Assembly: GCA_963697205.1 (NCBI GenBank)
Contig: CAVONB010000013.1
Span: forward strand, 372,001-436,000
Direction of reading: 5' to 3'
Source of the DNA: CAVONB01 sp963697205
Lineage (GTDB): Bacteria; Pseudomonadota; Alphaproteobacteria; Rhizobiales; Hyphomicrobiaceae
DNA: 64,000 nucleotides
This document shows positions 36,017 to 42,604 of this stretch, piece by piece (position 1 is the stretch's first letter; each line of letters opens with the position of its first letter). The notes under the pieces are model-generated. The model was not told where the DNA came from. It ran no database searches and worked only from the letters and a program-made list of their open reading frames with translations. The position numbers were made by a program, and so were the translations under genes.

Positions 36017-36042
36017 CCGGTGCCCGCGTTTCCGGGCACCGG
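36017..36042 (-). terminator. Strong hairpin downstream of the universal stress gene
   Basis: A 10-bp perfect stem (CCGGTGCCCG with CGGGCACCGG) and 6-base loop lie 11 bp beyond the usp stop. There is only a weak T-rich stretch after it on the minus strand, so it is a likely but imperfect terminator. Confidence 0.5.
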
Positions 36043-36052
36043 TAGGAAAAGA

Positions 36053-36889
36053 TCAATGCGAGAGCAGCGTGGGCACCGTCATGTGCCGCGTGATCTCGCG
36101 CGTCACGCCGCCGAACACGAACTCCCTCAGACGGGAATGGCCGTAGGCCCCCATCACGAGCAGATCCGAGTTGTCGTCGGACACCCGGTTCAAGATCTCG
36201 TCGGAAACGCTCGTGGCGATCGCCTCCGAGCGCCGCGTAGCCACCTTGACGCCATGGCGCGCCAGTGCCGCCGCGATCTCGGTATCGGGCGCTTGGTCAC
36301 CGATCTTCTCGTCTTTGTGCGCAATCGACAGGATCTGGACGTTCTCCGCCTCGACCAAGAGCGGTAGCGCGTCGAACACCGCGCGCGCCGATTCCCGCCG
36401 CCCCGCCCACGCAACCGTGACGCGCTGGCCAACACTCCGAAACACACCGGCATGCGGCACCACGAGCACCGGCCGCCCACTCGACATCGCCAGTCGCTCG
36501 GGGAAATCGAGCACCGGCGATAGATCCCACTCCGGATCCGCCTGCCCGGCCACCACGAGATCGGCTGCCCGCGTGTGCTCCAACACCAGCGCACCGAGGT
36601 CGGCATGCGTCGCCTTGAGCTCGCGCCACTCCGGAACCAGCGTCTGTCCGCGGGTCGCCTCGTCGAAGATCGCGCGGATCTTGTCGCTTTCCTCGCGTTC
36701 TCCCGCGACCGCCGCGCCCACCACGCTGCCGCCGTACGGCATCGCCACCGGCGGCGTCAGCACGATGCCGGGAAACACGTGCAGCGCGATCAGGTGCGCG
36801 CTGTAGCGGCGCGCCAGATCCAGTGCCGGAGCCAGGATGCGATCGGCCCGGCGCGAGTCGTTGAGGTGAACGAGAATGGTCTTGTACAT
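36053..36889 (-). CDS. Universal stress protein, two UspA domains
   Basis: 278 residues from ATG 36889, with AAGGAG upstream. Two UspA-like units are joined: MYKTILVHLNDSRRADRILAPALDLARRYSAHLIALHV starts the first, and RVTVAWAGRRESARAVFDALPLL starts the second. The second ends in the ATP-type motif GAYGHSRLREFVFGG (G-2x-G-9x-G), so it may bind ATP. Such proteins help survival under starvation, acid or low oxygen. A FixK/FNR-type box lies 80 bp upstream at 36970. The host-attachment and APH/ATPase genes follow the same theme a short way upstream. Confidence 0.9.
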   Translation of the reverse strand: MYKTILVHLNDSRRADRILAPALDLARRYSAHLIALHVFPGIVLTPPVAMPYGGSVVGAAVAGEREESDKIRAIFDEATRGQTLVPEWRELKATHADLGALVLEHTRAADLVVAGQADPEWDLSPVLDFPERLAMSSGRPVLVVPHAGVFRSVGQRVTVAWAGRRESARAVFDALPLLVEAENVQILSIAHKDEKIGDQAPDTEIAAALARHGVKVATRRSEAIATSVSDEILNRVSDDNSDLLVMGAYGHSRLREFVFGGVTREITRHMTVPTLLSH

Positions 36890-36969
36890 GCGGATCCTGC
36901 TCCTTCCGAGCGAACCGGCGCACACCGGCGCCGACGGCATCATGATCGAAACCGCGGGCAAAACCGGCC

Positions 36970-36983
36970 TTGACGCCGATCAA
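36970..36983 (-). promoter_or_regulatory. FixK/FNR-type box upstream of the universal stress gene
   Basis: TTGACGCCGATCAA matches the TTGAT-N4-ATCAA consensus of FNR/FixK-type regulators at nine of ten fixed positions. It lies 80 bp before the start of the stress gene, so direct activation under oxygen limitation is likely. Confidence 0.65.
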
Positions 36984-37107
36984 TCCCCGCAAGATCGATT
37001 GGCCGCGCCCTACCCGATGAGCCTACGCCAGCAGCCGATCCGGTGGAATACGATATCCGCCATCGACGCCGGCAACATCCGATCACGAACGACCCGAACG
37101 ATGATCG

Positions 37108-37557
37108 TCACAGCTGCTCATCGACGATGCTGCGCAGACGCTCCGTCAACTCGCGCGTCGGCAGCTTGGTGATGTCCTTGTCGATCTCGAGCGCGATCCG
37201 GTCCTTCAGCGTCGCCGGATAGGCCGCACGCAGATCGCCCAGCATCACCGGCGGCGCGATCACCACCACGCCCTGAGCGTTGTGATCGTGGGCGGCCGTT
37301 CCAAGCCGTTCGGCGACCTGCTGCGCAAAAGATCGCTTGGCTTCGCGGTGCGGATCGCTCGTCGGCTGATACGCATGACGCGTCGGACCGACGCTTTCAC
37401 CCGTCCGGCCCGGACGGTCGTCGGCGAGATCCCGGGATGGCGGCAACGTCTCCGTCATCGCAAAGGTTTCGATTTCGGTGATGGCCTGGCCCACTGCGAG
37501 GTAGGCGTTGGCCCGTCCCGCATCGGCAACCAGAAAAAGCGTCCTTTTGGGCTTCAT
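37108..37557 (-). CDS. Host attachment-family protein
   Basis: 149 residues from ATG 37557 (AGGAC upstream). It matches the host-attachment protein family by its start KRTLFLVADAGRANAYLAVG, the conserved RHAYQPTSDPHREAKRSFAQQVAERLG (about residues 58-84), and VVVIAPPVMLGDLRAAYP, followed by ITKLPTRELTERL. This family is related to archaeal release-factor-1-like folds; despite the name, its molecular action is unclear. It is cytosolic with no signal. A palindromic FixK/FNR box lies 57 bp upstream, shared with the divergent APH/ATPase gene. These features suggest a low-oxygen stress role. Confidence 0.82.
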   Translation of the reverse strand: MKPKRTLFLVADAGRANAYLAVGQAITEIETFAMTETLPPSRDLADDRPGRTGESVGPTRHAYQPTSDPHREAKRSFAQQVAERLGTAAHDHNAQGVVVIAPPVMLGDLRAAYPATLKDRIALEIDKDITKLPTRELTERLRSIVDEQL

Positions 37558-37613
37558 GACGAGGTCCTGTAACACTATTTGAGCAATAGAAGCCGACGCG
37601 GCGACAAACGGCG

Positions 37614-37627
37614 TTGACGCCGGTCAA
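37614..37627. promoter_or_regulatory. Perfectly palindromic FixK/FNR-type box
   Basis: TTGACGCCGGTCAA is a full palindrome fitting TTG(A/C)-N6-(T/G)CAA, the FixK/FNR site. It lies 57 bp before the host-attachment start (minus) and 91 bp before the APH/ATPase start (plus), and could serve both. A second half-like sequence (ttgagcaa) sits nearby at 37580. Confidence 0.7.
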
Positions 37628-37717
37628 TCCCGACAACCGGCCGCGTACAACGCGCTCGCACACCGTTGCGCGCTGCATGCGACAACGCCGGCCCGCACGA
37701 CTGGAGATGCCGCGCAT

Positions 37718-39358
37718 ATGCCAGCCGAACAGCCACCCTCGTCTCAAAAAGCCGATGCACCCGGCGATCGTTCCATAGCCCGGATGCCAGCGCCGCCGCG
37801 CCCGGACGCCGACGTCGTCATCCTCCTCGGCGACGAGATCACCCACGGCGGCGGACCGGTACGTATCTGCGAGACCCATGCCGCGCTCGTCTTCGTCGGC
37901 CCGCACCACGCCTATAAGGTCAAGCGTCCCGTCCGGTACGACTATCTCGACTTCTCGACCCTTGAGTTGCGCGAGAAAGCCTGCCGCCGCGAGATCGAAA
38001 TCAACCAGCCGGCAGCGCCGGAGATCTACCACGCCGTTGTCGCCGTGACGCGCGACGCCGACGGCCGCCTCGCCCTTGACGGCAAAGGCGAGGTCATCGA
38101 ATGGGCCGTGCACATGCGCGCCTTCGACGAAAACGATGTGCTCGTCCACCGCGTCGCCAAGGCGCCGCTCGGCCACGGCCTCGTCAAGGCGCTCGCCCAG
38201 CGCGTTCACGCCCAGCACGCCGGTGCACACATTACCGTTCGCGATGATGCGGCCGCCGCGTTCGCCGCCTTCGCCGAGAAGACGTGCCGCGGGCTCGCCC
38301 AATACACCCCACCGCTCGCGGCACACGAGGTCGCCCGCTATCGCGCGCGCTCAACCGCGCGCTTGCGAGACCTCGCTCCGCTTGTGGACCGCCGCGGGCG
38401 CGATGGCTTCGTGCGCCGCTGCCATGGCGATCTCCATCTCGCCAACATTGTGATGATCGACGGCGCCCCGGTTCTGTTCGACGCCCTGGAATTCGACGAA
38501 GCCCTCGCCACCGTCGACACGCTCTATGACCTCGCCTTCCTGCTGATGGATCTCGTCCATCGCCGCGCGCGCGCGACCGCCAATCTGCTTCTGTCCCACT
38601 ATCTCTGGCTGAGCGGCACCGACGCCGATCTGGACGGCCTCGCCGCCCTGCCCCTGTTCATGGCAGAGCGCGCAGCCGTGCGCGCGCTCGTCACCGCGCA
38701 ACGGGCATCGGCGGCCACCCGCGCGCACGGTGCCGACGTCACCAACGATGCCGACGTGAAGCGCGCGGCGGCCTACCTGGCGCGCGCCCTCGATCTCCTC
38801 GACGACGCAACCCCGCCCCTCCTGGTTGCCGTTGGCGGCCTGTCGGGCACCGGTAAATCGACCCTCGCCGCCCACCTCGCCCCCCGCCTGGGCCGCACGC
38901 CCGGCGCGGTCCACATCCGCAGCGACCTCGAACGCAAGGCGCTGGCCGGCGTCGGCGAAACCGACCGCCTGCCGCCCGCGAGCTACACCCTCCAATCCGC
39001 AGCCGAGGTCTACGACCGTCTCGCCCAACGCGCCACGCGCGCGCTGTCCGCCGGGCAGGCCGTCGTCGTCGACGCCGTCTTCTCACGCCCCGAGGAACGC
39101 GCCGCCATCGAGCACGTCGCCCGTGCCCAGGGGCGCGAATTCGTCGGTCTGTGGCTCGAGGCGCCCCTCGCCACCCTCGCCCGGCGCGTAGACACACGGC
39201 GCGGCGATGCCTCCGATGCCACCGCCGAAGTCGTCGCAACCCAGGCCGGACGCGGCGTCGGCGAGGTCGCCTGGCCTCGCATCGATGCCGGCGGCACACC
39301 CGAGACGACCCTGTCCCAAGCCTCGACCGCACTCAAAATTCATACGTCCATCGACTAA
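37718..39358 (+). CDS. APH-like kinase/AAA ATPase fusion protein
   Basis: 546-residue two-domain protein. The N-terminal part is an aminoglycoside-phosphotransferase-like fold with HGDLHLANI at residues 236-244 and VLFDALEFDEAL as the metal loop. The C-terminal part is a zeta-toxin/chloramphenicol-phosphotransferase-like P-loop kinase with GGLSGTGKST at 373-382. This fusion is widespread beside universal stress genes in proteobacteria. It is not expected to give drug resistance, because the APH part lacks typical partners. The substrate is unknown. Divergent from the host-attachment gene across a shared FixK/FNR box at 37614. Confidence 0.85.
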   Translation: MPAEQPPSSQKADAPGDRSIARMPAPPRPDADVVILLGDEITHGGGPVRICETHAALVFVGPHHAYKVKRPVRYDYLDFSTLELREKACRREIEINQPAAPEIYHAVVAVTRDADGRLALDGKGEVIEWAVHMRAFDENDVLVHRVAKAPLGHGLVKALAQRVHAQHAGAHITVRDDAAAAFAAFAEKTCRGLAQYTPPLAAHEVARYRARSTARLRDLAPLVDRRGRDGFVRRCHGDLHLANIVMIDGAPVLFDALEFDEALATVDTLYDLAFLLMDLVHRRARATANLLLSHYLWLSGTDADLDGLAALPLFMAERAAVRALVTAQRASAATRAHGADVTNDADVKRAAAYLARALDLLDDATPPLLVAVGGLSGTGKSTLAAHLAPRLGRTPGAVHIRSDLERKALAGVGETDRLPPASYTLQSAAEVYDRLAQRATRALSAGQAVVVDAVFSRPEERAAIEHVARAQGREFVGLWLEAPLATLARRVDTRRGDASDATAEVVATQAGRGVGEVAWPRIDAGGTPETTLSQASTALKIHTSID

Positions 39359-39380
39359 CTAATTGTAATAGCGCTATAAT
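39351..39380 (+). promoter_or_regulatory. Sigma-70-like promoter for the Tim44-like gene
   Basis: The region contains a perfect -10 TATAAT (39375-39380) in a rare AT-rich stretch, with TCGACT (39351-39356) 18 bases upstream as a partial -35. It lies 144 bp before the ATG at 39524. Confidence 0.5.
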
Positions 39381-39523
39381 AATAGATCGGACCCGCGACC
39401 GGCACAGCCCCGGCGCTATCTCTCGCCCCCCCCTCGACGCCAGCCGCACACCACCTATATATCATCGATGCCAGCATTCGGCGGGGGGCTCCCTGTCCAT
39501 GCGGCGGATCAAGGGAGGAACAA

Positions 39524-40531
39524 ATGTCAGGTTTCGCAGTCACGCGGTTCGGCCGGTGGGCGCTGACCCTCGTGGCCCTTCTGGCCATCGGTGTCATGAC
39601 CGCCGCCACGGCAGACGCACGCGGCGGACGCGGCGGCAGCTTCGGCAGCCGCGGTGCCAAGACCTTTACAGCGCCGCCGCCGACGGCCACCGCGCCGCGC
39701 TCGACCGTCAACAAGCAGGCGACCCAGCCGGGCGCCGCGACCACGCGCCCCGGCGCTACGGCTGCCACGGCCGGCGCCTCGCGCTTCGGCGGCGGCTTCG
39801 GCGGCATGCTGATGGGTGGCTTGATCGGCGCCGGCCTCTTCGGCCTGCTCTCCGGACACGGCTTCTTTGGCGGCCTGGGCGGCTTCGCCTCGATCCTGGG
39901 CCTGCTGTTGCAGGTCGCCCTGATCGTGATCGTCGTTCGCCTCGTGATGGGCTACTTCGCTTCGCGTAATCAGACCGCAGCCGCAACCGCCGCACCGCAG
40001 GGCATGGCACGCAGCGGCATGGCACCGCAGCAGCCCGGTCCGATGTCCGGTTTCGGTGGAACCGCCGTCGGCGGCGCTGCCGCAGCGCAGGCCGCACCAC
40101 AAGTGCCGACGCAGCCGCTCGCCATCGTCAAGGATGACTATGATGCGTTCCAGGGCGCCCTCGCCCGCATCCAGGACGCATACGGCCGTGAAGCCCTAGA
40201 CGAGCTTCGCGCGCTGACGACGCCGGACGTCTATGCACAGTTCGCCGGCGAGATCGCCGAGAACCGCCGCAACAACGTCCACAACCTCGTCTCCGACGCC
40301 AAGCTCATCAGCGGCGACCTAGCGGAAGCATGGAGCGAGTCTGGCGGGGAATACGCCACCGTCGCCATGCGCTTCGAGGTGGTCGACACCGTCGTGGAGC
40401 GCGGCACGGGCCGTATCCTTGAAGGCAACTCGAACGTGCCCTCGGAAGCCACCGAGATCTGGACGTTCGTCAGAAAGCCCGGCGGCGGCGCGCAGGACTG
40501 GAAGCTCAGCGGCATCGACCAGGCCGCCTGA
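39524..40531 (+). CDS. Tim44-like domain membrane protein
   Basis: 335 residues from ATG 39524, preceded by an excellent AGGGAGGAACAA. Layout: signal/TM (RWALTLVALLAIGVMTAATADA), a Gly/Ala/Thr-rich linker, a glycine-rich membrane segment (GGMLMGGLIGAGLFGLLSG ... FASILGLLLQVALIVIVVRLVMGYF, about residues 90-145), and a Tim44-like domain at about 200-330 (DDYDAFQGALARIQDAYGREALDELRAL ... WTFVRKPGGGAQDWKLSGID). Bacterial Tim44-domain proteins are envelope proteins of unsettled function. The gene has its own promoter and a strong terminator at 40569. Confidence 0.85.
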   Translation: MSGFAVTRFGRWALTLVALLAIGVMTAATADARGGRGGSFGSRGAKTFTAPPPTATAPRSTVNKQATQPGAATTRPGATAATAGASRFGGGFGGMLMGGLIGAGLFGLLSGHGFFGGLGGFASILGLLLQVALIVIVVRLVMGYFASRNQTAAATAAPQGMARSGMAPQQPGPMSGFGGTAVGGAAAAQAAPQVPTQPLAIVKDDYDAFQGALARIQDAYGREALDELRALTTPDVYAQFAGEIAENRRNNVHNLVSDAKLISGDLAEAWSESGGEYATVAMRFEVVDTVVERGTGRILEGNSNVPSEATEIWTFVRKPGGGAQDWKLSGIDQAA

Positions 40532-40568
40532 GCCGCCAAGCCGGCACATTGCACACATCCTCTGAAGA

Positions 40569-40600
40569 GGCCCGCCATCCCGGATGGCGGGCCTATTTCG
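40569..40600 (+). terminator. Rho-independent terminator
   Basis: An 11-bp perfect stem (GGCCCGCCATC and GATGGCGGGCC) with a 3-base loop at 40569-40593 is followed by tatttcg. It ends the Tim44-like transcript. Confidence 0.75.
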
Positions 40601-40765
40601 TCGCAGCGAACCTCTCTGACCCGCACACCAACCATCAGACCGCACCCGCGGGCTGCGTCACAACCCGTTGGCCGCACACGAGGAACAGACGCCGCGCACC
40701 TGCGTTGCCAACGCATGATGCCACGCCGGCAGTTCTCATCCGACGCGACAACAGGAGACGCAAAC

Positions 40766-42331
40766 ATGAACCGGAAAACCCTCACCTGCGGGGTGGCTGC
40801 CGCCGCAATGCTCGCCGCAGCGCCGCAACTCGACAGGCCGATATCCCAAGCCATCGGCACTGTCCTGATCGGTCAGGCTCAGGCCGCGGACGTCACCATC
40901 AACGTCTTCTTCGAGCCCTTGGCGTCGCACGGCCGATGGCTCGAGACGGAACGCTACGGCTATGTCTGGGTGCCTGCCCGCGTGGACCGCAAGTGGCGTC
41001 CCTACACCGAAGGCCATTGGGAATACACTAAGCGCTACGGCTGGGTCTGGGTGTCCGAGGAGCCGTGGGGCTGGGCAACTTACCACTATGGTCGCTGGTC
41101 CTACGACGACGGCTATGGCTGGTACTGGGTGCCCGGCAACAAGTGGGCGCCGGCCTGGGTCTCCTGGCACCGCAGCGACGACTACATTGGCTGGGCGCCT
41201 CTGCCGCCATCCGGTTCAGGCTACGCATTCTCCGCAAGCATCGGCAACGCCGCAATCGGCGTCGGCGCCTGGCGCTTCGTCGCCGCGCGCGACTTCCTGG
41301 CCCGCGATCTCGGCCGCCGCATCGTGGTCGTCGACCGCAATGACGAGATCTACCGCCGCACGCGTCCCGCAGGCGTCGTCCAAATCCAGAACAACGTCGT
41401 CGTCAACAACGTCATCAACGTGCAGACGATCGAGCGCGTCACCAAACAGAAGGTCGTCGTCCGCGAAGTGCGCGACGCCCAACAGCGACAGGACATCCAG
41501 GCGGACGGCAACGCGCTCGTTGCGTACCGCCCACAGATCGCCAATCGCAAGCCCGAAGCAAAGCCCAAGGATGCCGTCGAAGCAAAGGACATCCGCAATC
41601 GCGTCGCGCAAGTGAAGTCTAACGCACCGGCACAAGGTCAAGGCAAGGCGAGTGCCGCCGGCGCATCCAGCGACGGCGCGCGTCCCGACAGCCGCGCCGT
41701 CAAGGGTGCCGCGCCAGCCGCACCCTTAGGGCAGGCTGACGCACCCGCCAAGGACGGCAAAGACACCAAGGACAGTAAAGCGGCCCAGTCCGATCCGGCG
41801 TCCGGCAAGGCGCGCAACACTTCCAAGTCGGATGGCGCACCCGCCAAGGACAGCAAGCGCGCCAAGTCGGACGAAAACTCCGCCGACAGAGGCAAGGCCG
41901 GTAAGGCCCCGGCAGCGCCGGCCGCGACGTCCGCCGGAAAGGACGACGACGCGCCGCGCGGCAAGGCAACGAAAGGCAGCGAGGCCTCGAAGGGCGGCAA
42001 GGGCGCCGCAGCCCGCACATCCAATCCTGCCGAGAAAGATCACGCCGCGCCGAAGGCCAAGACCCCGCCCAAGTCGTCCGCCCGCGACGACCGGCCCGAA
42101 CCACCGCTGAAGGCTCAGGGCCGCAAGAGCGGCGCGAACGGCGATGGCGGACCGCAGCGCGCCGCACAGCGTGGCAACTCAAAAGCCGGCGGCGAACCCA
42201 AGAGCGGTCCCCCGGCCGCAAAGGTTCGCCCCCCACAAGCAAAGGGCAAGGCTCCAAGCCCCGACGGCCCCGCCTCGGGCCCCGGCGGCGGCGGCCGGCC
42301 CGGCGGACCTCCCGGCAAAAAGGACGACTGA
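40766..42331 (+). CDS. Exported DUF6600-type protein with long low-complexity tail
   Basis: 521 residues from ATG 40766 (CAGGAG upstream), with a signal peptide that ends near QAQAA. Residues about 45-160 hold repeated Trp/Tyr-rich units: GRWLETERYGYVWVP, GHWEYTKRYGWVWVSEEPWGWATYHYGRW, GYGWYWVPGNKWAPAWVSW. These mark the DUF6600 family, probably a beta-rich envelope domain. After a short mid-region (VVQIQNNVVVNNVINVQTI), the last 240 residues are Lys/Ala/Ser/Asp/Pro-rich with no order-forming hydrophobic content. The tail may bind peptidoglycan, DNA or polysaccharide, but this is inference. A terminator follows at 42353. Confidence 0.8.
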   Translation: MNRKTLTCGVAAAAMLAAAPQLDRPISQAIGTVLIGQAQAADVTINVFFEPLASHGRWLETERYGYVWVPARVDRKWRPYTEGHWEYTKRYGWVWVSEEPWGWATYHYGRWSYDDGYGWYWVPGNKWAPAWVSWHRSDDYIGWAPLPPSGSGYAFSASIGNAAIGVGAWRFVAARDFLARDLGRRIVVVDRNDEIYRRTRPAGVVQIQNNVVVNNVINVQTIERVTKQKVVVREVRDAQQRQDIQADGNALVAYRPQIANRKPEAKPKDAVEAKDIRNRVAQVKSNAPAQGQGKASAAGASSDGARPDSRAVKGAAPAAPLGQADAPAKDGKDTKDSKAAQSDPASGKARNTSKSDGAPAKDSKRAKSDENSADRGKAGKAPAAPAATSAGKDDDAPRGKATKGSEASKGGKGAAARTSNPAEKDHAAPKAKTPPKSSARDDRPEPPLKAQGRKSGANGDGGPQRAAQRGNSKAGGEPKSGPPAAKVRPPQAKGKAPSPDGPASGPGGGGRPGGPPGKKDD

Positions 42332-42352
42332 GCCCCTCACAGAGAGCACACC

Positions 42353-42379
42353 GGAGCCGCCGCATCCAGCGGCGGCTCC
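42353..42379 (+). terminator. Rho-independent terminator
   Basis: The stem GGAGCCGCCGC and GCGGCGGCTCC with loop atcca is followed by atcatttcatt. It ends the DUF6600 gene's transcript. Confidence 0.7.
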
Positions 42380-42420
42380 ATCATTTCATTCCAGCCCCCT
42401 ATTCGCAAAACAACGGGGAC

Positions 42421-42462
42421 GCGGGGGTGTCCCCCGCGCGGGGCGTGGGGCGGCAGCCCCAC
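42421..42462. repeat. Pair of GC-rich palindromes upstream of uvrB
   Basis: Two adjacent perfect hairpins: GCGGGGG-tgt-CCCCCGC (42421-42437) and GTGGGGC-ggca-GCCCCAC (42445-42462). The arrangement resembles REP/BIME-type intergenic units, but no second copy was found in this window. Confidence 0.45.
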
Positions 42463-42604
42463 ACGCGCAGCGTCCTCTCACTGTCCGCCCATACCGCGCC
42501 GGAACAGAAATCGACAGCCACACACGCCCAGGTGTCCCCCGCGATCCACCGCCACAACCGGCCGCGCCCTTGAGCCGCCACACCGCTCGCGCCATATTCC
42601 GCGC

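Noticed and set aside
37718..39358. Antibiotic-resistance kinase
   Set aside because: The APH-like half is fused to a P-loop kinase and sits in a stress-gene group; this fusion family is not a resistance determinant.
42502..42516. Possible LexA (SOS) box upstream of uvrB
   Set aside because: GAAC-N7-GACA matches only six of eight fixed positions of GAAC-N7-GAAC, too weak to claim.
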